A DNA stretch of 64,000 nucleotides from contig NC_079515.1 of NCBI RefSeq assembly GCF_000801105.2, positions 1-64,000 of the forward strand, in the 5' to 3' direction. The notes below the pieces were generated by a model. The model did no database searches. It was given only the letters and a program-made list of their open reading frames with translations, and was not told the origin of the DNA. The position numbers and the translations under genes were made by a program. The DNA is from Raphanus sativus. Taxonomy: Eukaryota > Streptophyta > Magnoliopsida > Brassicales > Brassicaceae. This document shows positions 46,566 to 58,627 of this stretch, piece after piece. The stretch's first letter is position 1. Each line of letters begins with the position of its first letter.

Positions 46566-48145
46566 GGGTTGACTGCCTATTCCCCCCTGTAGACTTACCC
46601 ACCCTATTTATTCCCACCCAAACTTCTTTACTCTTGATAAATCCACCAGAACATATGAATTCTCTTCATATCTCCCCCCAATCTTTTAAGGTCTGCTCAG
46701 ATATCTCTCTCTAATTGAATTCTCAGATCATGATTAAAGAGTTAAAATAGCGTTTTGTAGATTGCGATTGCCCATTTAAAAAAACCTCGACCCGGAATTA
46801 AAAAATCCGACCCAACAAATAGGTTTCTTTTATCTTCTTCGGTTCTTCTTCGCGACAGAAACATGGCTTGACACAGAAAAATAACGACGAGAACTTCTGA
46901 AGCTGAAGAACACAGAGACAGAGAGTTTTGAGTATTCAACACAGAGAGAAAAGTGAGATGACAGAGTCTCAGAAAGACAGAGAGATAGAGATGCAGAAAC
47001 GAAAACAGAGTGAGAAAGACCAATTAGTTGATACCAAGGCTGGTAGTATGGATGAGCTTCAACCTCGAGATAATTTTATGTCTGGCAGTACAGAGGAGGT
47101 TCAACTATTTCTTGTTGCTAGGTATTAGCTTGTATGAGCATTTGTTTACTTCAATTTTTTTTTTCATTTGTTTTCTTTCTGTTTGATATTTTTTTTGATA
47201 TTGAAGAATCAGTAGTTGTGTTTCAGTCAAGTCTGTGAAATTTTTGTTTCAGTCGACTTGTACTTTTGTGTTTTGTTGAGTATTAGTTTTAGACTTATGT
47301 AAGACTCATTTGTATTTGCGATGTGTGGTTTGGTTTGGTTTTGAGTGTTGAACATGAGTATTAGTTTGGTCTGTTATGTCTTGGACCACAAAAATTAAAT
47401 TGCAAAAGCCTCTAGTACATTGCATAAGTCTAAACACACAAAAGCCAGAAATACCTAATGTCTTTCATAGGAATAAAAGACTGCTTACATGGTCAAAAAC
47501 ACATAAGCCTCTGATACATAAGAAATAAGATTTTGCTTACAAAAGGAAGTTGAAGCTCCTCCTCCATGGAACCCGGCATGGAGCTCTCTCGCCTCTCTCC
47601 ATTGCCTCTCTCTGCCTCTGTCTCTGGAGGAAGCTGGAGCAACTCCTCCATGGAACCCCACATGGACCTTTCTCGCCTCTCTACATCGCATCCCTGTCTC
47701 TGTTATGCGTCACTCTCTCTCTGTTCTTCCTCACTCTTTCTCTTTATCTCTGTTCTTTGTCACGTCCTCTCTCTCTCGTATCACTCTCTCTCTATTCTTC
47801 GTTTCTGTGTGTTCTTCGACGTCTCTGAACCTTGAGAAAGAGAATCCAATCGCTAATTATAATTTAAACCCAAATTGATTTTTTTTGGAGTCGGTTCGGA
47901 TGTTAACGTCTCGGATCGGGTCGGGATTTGTTTATGGGCAAACGCAAATCACAAAACGCAATTTATCCATCTTTAATTTTGATTTTGAAATTCTATTAGA
48001 GAGGGGGGGTCTAGGTAGAACTAAAAAGATTAGGGAGCAATACCAAGAGAATTCATATATACAGGGGGGTTTATAATGAGCTTAGAAGTTTGGGTGGGAA
48101 TAGATAGGGTTTAGTGGTCTGCAGAGGGGAATAGGCAGTCATCCC
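46566..48145. mobile_element. Mutator-like element, right arm only
   Basis: Flanked by a 9-bp duplication TAAATAATA (46557-46565 and 48146-48154), with a single copy in the left arm near 7740. Long terminal inverted repeats: GGGTTGACTGCCTATTCCCC on the left, and GGGATGACTGCCTATTCCCC is the reverse complement of the right end. Similarity extends to the TATTCCCACCCAAACTTCT block, about 60 bp in. No transposase. It holds a charged open stretch (MTESQKDREIEMQKRKQSEK, 46957-47128) and a CT-rich part with CTCCTCCATGGAACCC repeats (near 47557 and 47644), possibly captured host DNA. Confidence 0.9.
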
Positions 48146-48439
48146 TAAATAATAAGATGATGTCGGGGTAAAAATGAATGGAACTCCACTATAGGTTATA
48201 CTTATATTAATGGAAAGCAACTACAAATCATTAACAAAAGTATTACCAATAAACAAAGCATCATAATAATGCAGGGGACTGGGATCCGATTAATTCAGGC
48301 TCGTGCGTCAAATCTGTATAGACTAAATATTTGTTGCTTAAAAAAATAAGAAGAAATGGTCTCTTGACCCTTTCCTGATTGTCGTATTCTCCATTTTTTT
48401 CCCTAAAAAAAGAAGTTTTGAAGCTGATCATCATCAACA

Positions 48440-49942
48440 ATGGAAGCTTCAACTCTTGTTCTTCTTCCTTTTCTCTTCCTCGTGGTTTTGATGCTCAATA
48501 CTGGAAGATCTGTTTGCCTACGTAACTCTATACCAGCGCCGAAAACATACCCGGTTATCGGATGCTTAATTTCCTTCTATACAAACCGGAACCGGTTGCT
48601 GGATTGGTATACCGAGCTCTTAACCGAATCCGCAAGTGGGACAGTGATAATAAACCGGTTGGCTGCGAGGAGAACGGTGGTGACAGCCAACCCATCGAAC
48701 GTCGAGTATATCCTCAAGACAAACTTTGATAACTACCCGAAAGGCAAACCCTTCACGGAGATTCTCGGAGACTTTCTGGGCGACGGTATATTTAACGTTG
48801 ACGGAAAGCTGTGGTTAAAGCAGCGGAGACTCGCTACTCATGATTTCACGCCAAAGTCGCTGAGATCAGAGTACGTTGACGTTTTGAGGAAGGAGGTAGA
48901 GGAGGAGCTTCTGTCCTTCTTGGACGCTGCTGCCCAAGATTTTCAACCCTTGGATCTCCAAGAGCTTCTCCGGAGATTCTCTTTCAATATTGTCTGCATT
49001 GTTTTCCTCGGGATCCATCGTTCCAGTTTAAACCCGTCCTCACCCGTTTCTGAGTTCGATCGAGCGTTTCAGACTGCGGCTGCGGTTAGCGCTGGACGTG
49101 GTTCTGCACCGCTGTCTTTCGTGTGGAAGCTTAAGAGACTGGTCGGGTTTGGATCTGAGAAAGACCTCAGAAACGCTGTCCAAAAAGTTCATAGCTGCGT
49201 CAATGAGATCATTCGAGAAAAGAAGATGATGATCACTACCACTACCAAGAGCGATGATTTTCTGTCGCGATTGATCGTCGCTGGAGAAAGTGACGAGGCT
49301 GTGAGAGATATGGTAATTAGTCTTGTAATGGCTGGGAGGGACACGACCTCCGCGGTTACCACACGCTTGTTTTCGTTAATCTCCTGTCACAAGACAACCG
49401 AGTGTGAGCTAGTTAATGAAATCAGATCGGTTATGGATATAACCGGTGGGGGCTTCGATTACCAATCACTCAAGAAACTGAGTCTCTTGAAAGCTTGCTT
49501 GTGTGAAGTGATGCGATTGTATCCTCCGGTGCCTTGGGATTCCAAACACGCCTTAACCGATGACCGTTTACCAGACGGTACGGCTGTGCGTGCCGGAGAC
49601 CGGGTTACGTATTTTCCATATGGGATGGGGAGAATGGAGGAGCTTTGGGGGAAAGATTGGGATGAGTTTAAACCAAACCGATGGTTTGAGTCTTATGATC
49701 ATAATACCAGAGTTTTGAAGAAAGTCAACCCTTTCAAGTTTCCGGTTTTTCAAGCCGGTCCGAGGGTTTGTCTCGGGGAAGAGATGGCCTACATGCAGAT
49801 GAAGTACGTTGTGTCTTCCATGCTTAACCGTTTTCAGATTGTACCAATCGGTATGGACAAACCGGTTTTTGTGCCAATGCTCACGGCTCACATGGCTGGT
49901 GGGATGCAAGTCCGCGTTCACCGGAGAGATGGATCTCAATGA
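48440..49942 (+). CDS. CYP94B2: Cytochrome P450, CYP94B2-like, right copy
   Basis: 500 residues, no intron. The N-terminal ER anchor MEASTLVLLPFLFLVVLM is followed by the Pro-rich hinge. The I-helix is AGRDTTS, the ExxR is in EVMRLYPPVPWDSKH, and the heme loop FQAGPRVCLGEEMA carries the cysteine ligand. It differs from the left copy by a few residues (for example a TTTTKS versus TTKSKS stretch, and QIVPIG versus QIEPIG), all compatible with function. The family hydroxylates fatty acids or jasmonate conjugates in the ER. The name rests on synteny with At3g01900. Confidence 0.9.
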   Translation: MEASTLVLLPFLFLVVLMLNTGRSVCLRNSIPAPKTYPVIGCLISFYTNRNRLLDWYTELLTESASGTVIINRLAARRTVVTANPSNVEYILKTNFDNYPKGKPFTEILGDFLGDGIFNVDGKLWLKQRRLATHDFTPKSLRSEYVDVLRKEVEEELLSFLDAAAQDFQPLDLQELLRRFSFNIVCIVFLGIHRSSLNPSSPVSEFDRAFQTAAAVSAGRGSAPLSFVWKLKRLVGFGSEKDLRNAVQKVHSCVNEIIREKKMMITTTTKSDDFLSRLIVAGESDEAVRDMVISLVMAGRDTTSAVTTRLFSLISCHKTTECELVNEIRSVMDITGGGFDYQSLKKLSLLKACLCEVMRLYPPVPWDSKHALTDDRLPDGTAVRAGDRVTYFPYGMGRMEELWGKDWDEFKPNRWFESYDHNTRVLKKVNPFKFPVFQAGPRVCLGEEMAYMQMKYVVSSMLNRFQIVPIGMDKPVFVPMLTAHMAGGMQVRVHRRDGSQ

Positions 49943-51089
49943 AGAGAACCAGATTTGCATTTTCGGTCATCCGAATAAAGTCAATAATCACTATGGTTTT
50001 ATTGAATGTAAGTAAAACGTTTCCATGATCGTATTTTCTCCTTTCTTCTTTTGGGTGAACCAGCCCACATTTTAGTTTTCCATATTTTCAATAAACATCA
50101 GTAAAAACTATTATAATATTATTGTCTGAAAACTAAATTTATGTTGAGAAGCAGTTAAGCACTTATTTACATCTTTATTTTTGTAATGAAGTCATACGTA
50201 TATTAAAAACTGTAGTATTTTTACATCTCAATTAATAATACACTAGATTAAGATATGCACCTTGTAAGAAGTGACCATATTCCACACTTTTTTTTTTAAA
50301 CTTGCTTTCATATCAATTATTATGAATTTATACAGTTTCGTAATCCTTATATATTTTATATACTTTGTAAATGTAAAAACACTAACAATTAATATTTTGT
50401 GCTAGAAGAACTAAAACTAAGCTTGATTTTCAGCGATGTGAACTGGTTTACCAGCTTTGTTTCTTACTCAAACAGACACACACAATAATGCCTCTTGAAT
50501 ATTAATTGGGCCTAATCCCGACATGAATGCAATTAGGTTTCTCTTTGCATACAACAAAACGCATTTTAATTATGCAACTGCAATCAGTTCGAAAACTTTT
50601 TTTTTTAATTTTAAATTAATATTCACCCTGTGTTTAACAAGATGTATATTTTGGTGTTTTTATATATTAAAATAATTATAATAAATTCTGATTATAATCA
50701 TTATATATTAACTATTTTCAAAAACTTAAGCTAATAAAAGTTTGATAAACACATTTTTATTGAAATTTACAATTTACCATTATTATATAATAATAAAAGT
50801 GCATAGGAAATATAGAAATAAATAAATATGTTTTGAAACAATTGTTTTTCTCTAAAACAATGATTTTTCAGAAAGAATAATGAAATTTAACATGTTAGTT
50901 CTTAAACACATTTACGTAAACTTTCACTAAATATCTTTCTTTCTTTCTTTATCCCAGCTAACTGAACTGACCCATATGAAAACAAATCGACAGAAGGAAA
51001 AATCAAAATCAAATAGCAACGTAGTTTGCTTATTTATTTTAAATTGATTAGTATGTGGATCAGAGACAGGAATGAGTGAATGAATACTA
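49943..51089. other. Intergenic between convergent CYP94B2 and DUF946
   Basis: AT-rich partner of 4888-5941, with an extra AT-rich stretch near 50616-50695. No gene. Confidence 0.5.
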
Positions 51090-52865
51090 TTATTCATCAG
51101 CGTTCCAAGACTGTTTGACTTTGGGTCCAGTGGGACCCTGTTCTTCAAGGACTTCATGAGGTATTTTGTCAGTGAGCTTACGGAATTTTTTACGCAAAAA
51201 TCCGGGCAATGTCTTGGCAATACCGTCAACGGTCTTTTGAAGGTCATGTTGGACGGTTGGTCCCCATTTCCTAAAATAGTTTAGCCACGGTGGCTCCAAG
51301 ATTCCTTGTCCAGCGATCACCTCATAACCAGAACCAGTATCAAAGAACTTGTCACTTCTCCCCATGTCGTTCCTTATGCCGTTTCCGTCTTGGCCTTGCA
51401 ACACCAGCCCGGGTCTTGAGAACATTGCGTGTCCGTGAAGAGACGAGTAAGCCACAGGCTTGTTTCCACCTTGGAACTCTAGATCGCATGCCTCCACTAG
51501 ACTTCCTCCACTGTGCTCAGAGAAGTAGACTCGCCACAATTCGCCGTTGAAGTTGCTGATCCGCAAGGTAATGTGTTCCCAATCTCCAACATGTTCACCG
51601 ACATTCCCTAGGGAGAGGCTCTTGAGGAATAAAATCTTGAGGTGGGCATTGCCGTTGAAAGGAAAGAATATCCAGACGACAATGTCAGTGAAAGTGCCTC
51701 CATACATTGGTTTGATGTGTAGATACACCTTTGTATTCCCTAAGTCTCCTCTCTTAGCCCTATCCCTTGCACTCTTATCGGCTGGATAATCCAACCAGTA
51801 TAAGCCATCGTCCGAGCCACCTTGCGGAAGGTTTGAACCGTTGGGTTGAACCGGGATAGGGTTAGATTCGTTACCTTTCTGGTATAACAAGGCACCGTTG
51901 GAGAAAACCCAATCGACAGAGGAAGGAAGGAACTCTTCGTTCGGATGAAAATAAATCAAAGGAGAATAGGCTCGAAACAAATCTCTGGTCTGATCTTGGC
52001 TTGGCATGCTAGACAAGTCAAATTTTGTATTTTTTAGGCAGGACAAAGACGGACGAGGAAAATTTGGTTGCTGAAAGCTGAATGTCCCTGTGTACACACC
52101 AGCTGCCTCTGTTCCTCTGTTTGCAGGTCTCAAACTAGAAACAGTAATCCCTCCTATCCCCCATACCCATGCAGCATCGGCTTCGCTCATCTGTTCCGTA
52201 TGATCCGATCTGACACAGCTTATTGATTCTTGTCTTAAAGAGGGCTTCACCGGAGAAGTAGTGACTAATACGCCAACCGCTCCATACCCGTTGGGACATA
52301 AAGGCTGCCAAAAATATGCTGGCCCATCTTGCTTGACGACGATGGAGGTAGTGTCACCGAGTTCCATGTAGTCAACGGGTGGTCTCAAGCTATTCCCGGA
52401 TATGTCTTTTGCAACAAGAACCCAACCGAAAAGCATACGGTTGTTGGGTTGTGCATAGAAACCAAGTGTGAAGAAACCAGTAGGAAGATTGATGGGTTCA
52501 AAGATGCTGACTCCCATGTTGTCGGGCCCTCCCTCGAATGCTCTCCATACCCTCTGTGACGTTGACTCTGAGATGGAGACTTGGATCACCTCAAGACCTC
52601 CAAGATCTATCTTTCCTTTCCCAAAGTTTTTCCCACCACCCGGAGGGATAACAGGCAACGCAGAAGGAAACTTGAAGCTTGTCTCTACAGGTAATGGAGA
52701 AGGAATCATGGAGCTTGTCTCTACAGGTAATGGATGCGGAGATATGCTAACTGTGACATTCAAATTGGAGCTGGTTCCATTTCCGTCGCAAAACACATGG
52801 TTAACAAATACTATAATCAAAACAAAACTCAAAAGTTTAGAAGTTTTTCCATTACACGATTGCAT
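51090..52865 (-). CDS. DUF946 / Vps62-like protein, right copy
   Basis: 591 residues, single exon, start at 52865. Signal peptide, two PLPVETS repeats in the proline-rich linker, then the DUF946 domain with YSPLIYFHPNEEFLPSSVDW and VGEHVGDWEHITLRISNF. Only a few residues differ from the left copy (for example GNESNPIP versus GNEANPIP and LRKKFRK versus LSKKFRK). The TATA box at 52968-52976 is conserved. Function of the family in plants is not established. Confidence 0.9.
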   Translation of the reverse strand: MQSCNGKTSKLLSFVLIIVFVNHVFCDGNGTSSNLNVTVSISPHPLPVETSSMIPSPLPVETSFKFPSALPVIPPGGGKNFGKGKIDLGGLEVIQVSISESTSQRVWRAFEGGPDNMGVSIFEPINLPTGFFTLGFYAQPNNRMLFGWVLVAKDISGNSLRPPVDYMELGDTTSIVVKQDGPAYFWQPLCPNGYGAVGVLVTTSPVKPSLRQESISCVRSDHTEQMSEADAAWVWGIGGITVSSLRPANRGTEAAGVYTGTFSFQQPNFPRPSLSCLKNTKFDLSSMPSQDQTRDLFRAYSPLIYFHPNEEFLPSSVDWVFSNGALLYQKGNESNPIPVQPNGSNLPQGGSDDGLYWLDYPADKSARDRAKRGDLGNTKVYLHIKPMYGGTFTDIVVWIFFPFNGNAHLKILFLKSLSLGNVGEHVGDWEHITLRISNFNGELWRVYFSEHSGGSLVEACDLEFQGGNKPVAYSSLHGHAMFSRPGLVLQGQDGNGIRNDMGRSDKFFDTGSGYEVIAGQGILEPPWLNYFRKWGPTVQHDLQKTVDGIAKTLPGFLRKKFRKLTDKIPHEVLEEQGPTGPKVKQSWNADE

Positions 52866-52967
52866 TCTTCTCTCTTACTCTTGGTCAGTAATAATAATAA
52901 TAGGCCACAAAATTATACATTTAGGTTTTGTAACCGTTTGACCCCTATTCTCCAAACATTTATATAC

Positions 52968-52976
52968 TAATATAGT
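52968..52976 (-). promoter_or_regulatory. TATA box of DUF946, right copy
   Basis: TATATAAAT on the minus strand, about 105 bp from the start codon, conserved in both arms. Confidence 0.55.
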
Positions 52977-55348
52977 GTAAACTATCTTTTTTTGGTCAAA
53001 GTGTTATTAATAAAACGTGTATAATTGGTTGACTGTATGCTGTCAGGCATATATTTAGAGATCTTTTACTCTAACTTATCAATTTCTTTTGGAAATATAT
53101 TTTTTTAAAAACATAATTTTAGGATGTAATATCCAATTATAGCATAATATTTTCAAGTTCTTAATGTCACCAATTTAAATTCCTGATTTCTTGATAAAGG
53201 AATCTAGGATTTTAGAGTCAGTCTTCAATTTTTTTATAAAAGACATCTAGTTATTTTCGAAAAACAGTTCAAATATCTTTGTGTTTTCAATTTAGAAAAA
53301 AACTAAATTTATCTTTTGTTAATTAGAAATCTCTACGATAGAAAAAGAGAATTTTCTATCACAGAGTTTAAGTGGATCCATGCATGAACCCTCTAATTAA
53401 TTTTAGGTGTTCTAAACTTGATACTTAACGTAAAAACAGCTTAAACTCTTAGATATTGTGTACTACTCCTATTATAGTTTTCTTAAACATGCATGATAAC
53501 GAGTATCCGATTCTCAATGTTTAAATCTAGATGTTTTCTTGAAATAGATCTTATATATTGTTGTGTACTGAGAGATTCAGTGTTCTGAGCTATTTTCCCA
53601 ATGTGGGCCACCGTTGAAAAAGCCCAATCCACCACTTGAGCCATTCTAAATATTCATTTACGCAATAACAAGGCAATAATTCTAAGATAAACATTTCGAG
53701 TCCGTTAGCTAATAATAAAGTAGTAAGTACTTGTTTGATGATTCTGTCTTTGTTAGATAATTGGAATATATATGGAGCTATGGAAGCTACACGTGTTGGT
53801 GGTGGTGCGTAGACGGCACAGTATTTAAAATGTTATATCGTGAATCGTTTATTATAGTAGAGATATTGGTTTCAAGAACTGGAGTGGTTATAATTCTCTC
53901 AGCACAAGACTATAGTATGTATGTATTTACAGGGACTAGTACATCATGATAAACTGTTTTTAGGATTCTATTTCTTCACTCCATAGTATAGGAATTGGAT
54001 GATGAGTTTATGGGTAGTATGCAATGTATTCGATCGTTTTGCTATTTGTAGTATTAACTATTTTCTGAATAAAAAAGGTAAAAATCTTACGTTGATAAAA
54101 AAAATGCACACTACTCTTAATTTTGTAGTCACCTGTTTTTTTTTTGGATTCATCTTTTTTATTTTTTAAGGTCAACTTAGGGATTTATTGCAAAATAAAC
54201 CTAAGAGTGCTTAGCCTTTTTGCTCCTAGATGCTTTTGTCGTCGCTTTGTTTTGCATGTCTTTTCAATTTCTTGATAATGTTTTTGTGTCTTCCTGTTTT
54301 TGTTACCTCCCCTGCTATCAATTTCCACATCACTATTCCCCACCAAACTACGTTTTGGATTTTACTCGACCAAACCATTGGATCTTAAAATTTTAGTATA
54401 TCTTTTATGTATTTAACAGTATTTTTGTATGAGTTGGCTTGAAATCTTTTTGAAACTAGATATGTACTTATGGCATTTTAGAAAGTTTTCTCATTATCCT
54501 AATGATATTGGCGCAAGACAATATACTAAAGTCTATTGTCGCTACGCCAAAAGTCCAAACTAGTGTGAACTACAATGGGGCAAGTGTGTGCTTGGGTGAA
54601 ATACTTATCAGGTTTCAGCCTGTGGTTTCTGTGGTTATTATTTTGCAAGCTTACATACAGTGAGTAGATTATAAATTTTAGGTATGAATCAATTCTCAAA
54701 ATCTTAGATATCCGAACTCTATAAACTAGTGCACATGCTATTGACCCAAAACTTTATTTTTTTTCTGGTAAAAGAAACATGGAACATGACTCTAGGATGA
54801 TGATACCTCCAGCAAAATTGAAAACAGTGGGACCGAACACGGCCTAAACCTTGTTCTTAAACAATCGCATGTCTAAACAATATACATATATATAATCTTC
54901 CTTGGACAAAGCGAGAGTGTACCATTGAGATTCATTTAGCTTGGACTTCGCACATTTTGTGAATGTTGTTGAGTTTACGAAGAATAAGGTTCCAAGCACA
55001 AGAAGATGTCCTTTCTAATTAATAAATTAATTACATAGACTTTACTTGGGATTCATAGCCACCCCTGCTGTCGACAAAAGTCACAAAACTCAGAGGCTCG
55101 TTTTGTGCTTTCCAATAAAATATCAAAAACCAATAGAATGGCTTTACGGGTACTTTAAACCTTCGTAATAATTTACTACTAGTATATGTATGTATATATC
55201 CAAGTGGAAGTCATGTGTACAAAAAAAAAATAATTCATCAAATAATTCCTTGCAACAAATCAATGAATTAAAAATGAAAAGTTGTCCCACTTTTCTTTTC
55301 GCCAATATATACAGAGACGGTAAAGCCGAAGCTATTCTAAACGTGAAC
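52977..55348. other. Intergenic between divergent DUF946 and LYK2
   Basis: Partner of 667-3007; no gene seen. A 62-codon open stretch at 53761-53949 is not preserved convincingly in the other arm. Confidence 0.5.
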
Positions 55349-57283
55349 ATGGCTGGTTCAGTTAGTAAAGAGTGCATGACAAGTCTTCTAATGTTCTACT
55401 TCATCACATGGTCTCTCTGCGCAGCTTCACATGATCTGCTTAGCTGCGACCCAGAAGAATCATCCTCCTCTAGCTACGTTTGCCACTCAGACCTCCAAAA
55501 GTGCCGCACATTTGCCATTCTAAGAGCCAATCCTGCCTTAAGGGGGCATCAGTTACAGTTTATCCCGATTGACTGCAGATGTAATGGAAGGTTCTACGAG
55601 GCTCATCTCTTCAAAACATGCGTCAAAGGCGACACCTTTCGCTCTGTCGCTGCATCCCTACAAGGCCTGACCACGTGCCTGTGAGCCCCATACTTGAGAG
55701 AGAAGATTTTTACAATTTAAAATTAGATTTGGTTCTTTTTAATTTTCATTTTGTGCAGGTCTATAAGAGACAAGAATCCTCAAGTTTCGGAGGACAGCCT
55801 GGACGAGAACGTTAAGTTGCGGTTGGCGGTCAAATGTTCTTGTCCAGAAGAAGGCGTTTCAACCGCAGCCAGGTTTCTCGTTACATATCCGGTGAGTGAA
55901 GGCGAAAGCGTTTCAAGCTTGGCAGACAAGTTCAAGACAACAGAGGATGCTATTGTCTCTGCAAACAACAATTCTGGAGTCGTTCCACGCACCCCGGCTC
56001 TCATACCTCTTGATCATAAACCACATAACGCCACGGCGCTCCTCCAGAAGAAGAAAAAACGGTCGTCAAAGAAGCTGATGATCGCTGTGAGCAGCGCGAT
56101 TGCGGGAGTTATAGGTCTTATCACTCTCATGGTGTTGGGTTACTTGCAGTGGAAGAAAGAGACGCGTCTGCAAAGCTGGATAAGCAATAAAGATCCAGAG
56201 ACGCGGCAGCTGAGCCTGAGCATCCGAACCACCAGTGACAAGAAAATCTCCTTCGAAGGTTCACAGGACGGTTCCATTTTGGAATCCCACAACACACTTG
56301 TTGTTGGCAATGGCACCACTACTCCCCGAAAGCCCGTTCTAGAGATTTACACGTTCGAGGAGCTGGAGAAAGCCACTGAGAATTTCAGCTCAAGCAATCA
56401 CATCAAAGGTTCCGTTTATTTCGCTTCTCTCAAAGGCAAAGACTTGGCTATCAAGCAAGTGAGCGCTGGTGTCATGAAAAGATTCGATTTTGGGCTTCTC
56501 AACGATCAGTCACACTACTACACTCACAATCTGATGAGGGTTCTTGGGACATGTTTCAGAGAATCCGACGATGGTGGTTGTTATCTGGTATTCGAGTATG
56601 CAAAGAATGGGTCCCTGTGGGATTGGATCCAGAACAAATTGGCCATCAAGAATCAATTCATAGAGTCTTGTTACTGTTTCCTGGCATGGAAACAGAGGAT
56701 CAAGATCTGTCACGATGTCGCCATAGCCTTAAAGTTTATGCATCGGATTAACTATGTTCACGGCAACATCATGAGCAGGAACATCTTCTTGAACGAAGAT
56801 CTTCGAGGTAAAGTCGGAAACTTTGGCATGTCGTCAAAGGATGACAACATTGCTTCTTCAGCTACTGACGTTTTCGCTTACGGGATCATCGTAATGGAGG
56901 TTATGTCTGGACAAACCCCAGAGATGTTGCTTGGAACGCAAGAAAAAGAACCCGAGTGGAAGAGACTGAGAGGGGTAATCACAGGGGAGATGGAAATGCT
57001 GAGGGAAGTGATGGATAGCACGTTGGGGGAGAGCTATTCAGTTGAGTCCGCCTATGAAATGGCAAGACTTGCAACAGACTGTACTGCCGAAGAAGCAGAG
57101 TTAAGGCCGAGCGCGGCTGAGATTGTAGAGAGGGTTTCGAGATTGGTGGATGAAGACGACGACGACGAAGACGCAGTAATAATAGAGAGAGATAATAATA
57201 ATAATAATACCTTGATTTCAGAGAGTTCTTACAAGCCTTTGGTAAGGAACGGTGGCAGTAGTAGTATTATAGATGAATTCTAG
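55349..57283 (+). CDS. LYK2: LysM receptor-like pseudokinase LYK2
   Basis: Exons 55349-55680 and 55759-57283 (332 + 1525 nt, 618 residues) around a GT-AG intron. A signal peptide (residues 1-26) is followed by a Cys-rich LysM ectodomain to about 220. The transmembrane segment IAVSSAIAGVIGLITLMVLG is near 230. A kinase-like domain spans about 330-580. The Gly-rich loop is poor, AIKQ retains the ATP lysine, the HRD motif is replaced by HGN (YVHGNIMSRNIFLN), and DFG is replaced by NFG (VGNFGMSS). It should therefore be a pseudokinase that signals through partners. LysM receptors bind chitin-type glycans at the plasma membrane. A Glu/Asp-rich tail precedes the stop, which lies 6 bp from the CML40 stop. 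Confidence 0.92.
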
Positions 57284-57289
57284 TTGTTA

Positions 57290-57733
57290 TTATTGCATCA
57301 TCATCATCACCCTAAACTCATCAAAACTAATAATTCCATCCCTATTTATATCAAATTGCGAAATCATAACCTCGCATTCTTCAAGGCTTTTAGGCGACTC
57401 ACCCAACAAACTTAGCATCCTCTTCAAACTTTTAGGTGTAATGCCTTGTAGACTCTCTTCAAACATCATGTTGAAAGCTTGCTTCAAGTCCTTCTCCTTG
57501 TCTTCCTCATCTCCTTGTTCCACCAGCTTCACGAATTCTTCGAGTTCCAAGGATTTATCATCGGTCGTGGTCGTCTCTTCTGGTAGGGCCTTTTCCCCGG
57601 ACTTAATAGCATCCACGCATCTTTCGATGGTGGAAACAGATACCTTCCCTTGTTGGGTCTTGTCAAAGCAACTAAACACTCTTTGATGATACTCTTCACG
57701 TTTGTTAACGTTCTTGCTCTTCATAGATAGCAT
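57290..57733 (-). CDS. CML40: Calmodulin-like protein CML40
   Basis: 147 residues from the ATG at 57733; a second in-frame ATG at 57724 (MKSKNVNKREEY) is an equally good start. The C-terminal EF-hand is canonical (DINRDGIISFDEF). The N-terminal hand (CFDKTQQGKVSVSTIERCV) is degenerate but recognisable. The middle helix is rich in Glu/Lys. Such proteins sense cytosolic calcium, often in stress signalling. The gene is intronless, and its order next to LYK2 matches Arabidopsis At3g01830. It ends tail to tail with LYK2. Confidence 0.9.
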   Translation of the reverse strand: MLSMKSKNVNKREEYHQRVFSCFDKTQQGKVSVSTIERCVDAIKSGEKALPEETTTTDDKSLELEEFVKLVEQGDEEDKEKDLKQAFNMMFEESLQGITPKSLKRMLSLLGESPKSLEECEVMISQFDINRDGIISFDEFRVMMMMQ

Positions 57734-57797
57734 ACATACGAGTTTCTATCCTTTTTTTCTTTCTTGGAACTTTTTGGCAATAGAAATGTGGAATACT

Positions 57798-57812
57798 TTA
57801 TATATATATAGA
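57798..57812 (-). promoter_or_regulatory. TATA box of CML40
   Basis: CTATATATATATAAAG on the minus strand, about 70 bp upstream of the start codon. Confidence 0.5.
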
Positions 57813-58479
57813 GAGAGAAATGGAGGACTTGTTGCTATTATGAGTTCAATAAGCAAGAAGAATAGACGCTTCAGTAAGTTTCCGCGGCTTTTAATTTCTG
57901 CGTTGACAAGTCTGTTTCCCATTTTTTTTTTTTTGTTGTTAATAAAGAAAATTTGCTTTAGGTGATTTCGTAACTAAAAGACGATGAACATTCCGAGATG
58001 ACTTTTGACTATTCTTCTTCTACCAAAGAAACTTGGTCATGTGATAGATGGTTTTTTTCTTTTTAATTTTTGTGGCTAGTGCGGGGTTTCTTGTATGGTT
58101 TGACAATTTCGATCGTTGAATATAACTTGGGGCATAACATAAGAGTATGAAGCAGGCGAATTTGGCGACTTCCCCATAAGTTGACTCTCTGAGATTTCGT
58201 TTGATTTTTATGGGCCTGGTTCGGCCCTTATTGGGCCATTTGAATCTATGATCCCCACCAAATTTGAACATTTAAAAACCCAAATCTTTGTAGTGAATTT
58301 ACGGTAAACAATAAAGGCCCAATGTTTTTTGTGTTCCTTGGTCAATCTGCTCTAGAAATAGAAAAGGCCCGTGGTTTAGGCTATCTTAAGACCCAAAACA
58401 GAAAGAAAACTTTACTTTACGTTAGAAGCCCATAATTGCAAACGGGCTTGTATATTCGACGGTCGAGATGATCGCAAAC
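57813..58479. other. Intergenic with GGGCC/GGCCC motifs
   Basis: No gene. Several GGCCC, GGGCC and AGGCCC sites (58213-58370) look like promoter elements of a housekeeping-type gene transcribed to the right. Confidence 0.45.
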
Positions 58480-58591
58480 CTAGGATGGAGTTTGGACTTG
58501 GACACTTTGAGGCTTGAGGCTAGGGAGGGAGGGAGAGAGAGAAGCTCTGGGCGGGTTTTGTTCTCTCTCTACCTGTTTTGTTCTTTGTTTA

Positions 58592-58627
<36 letters not shown>

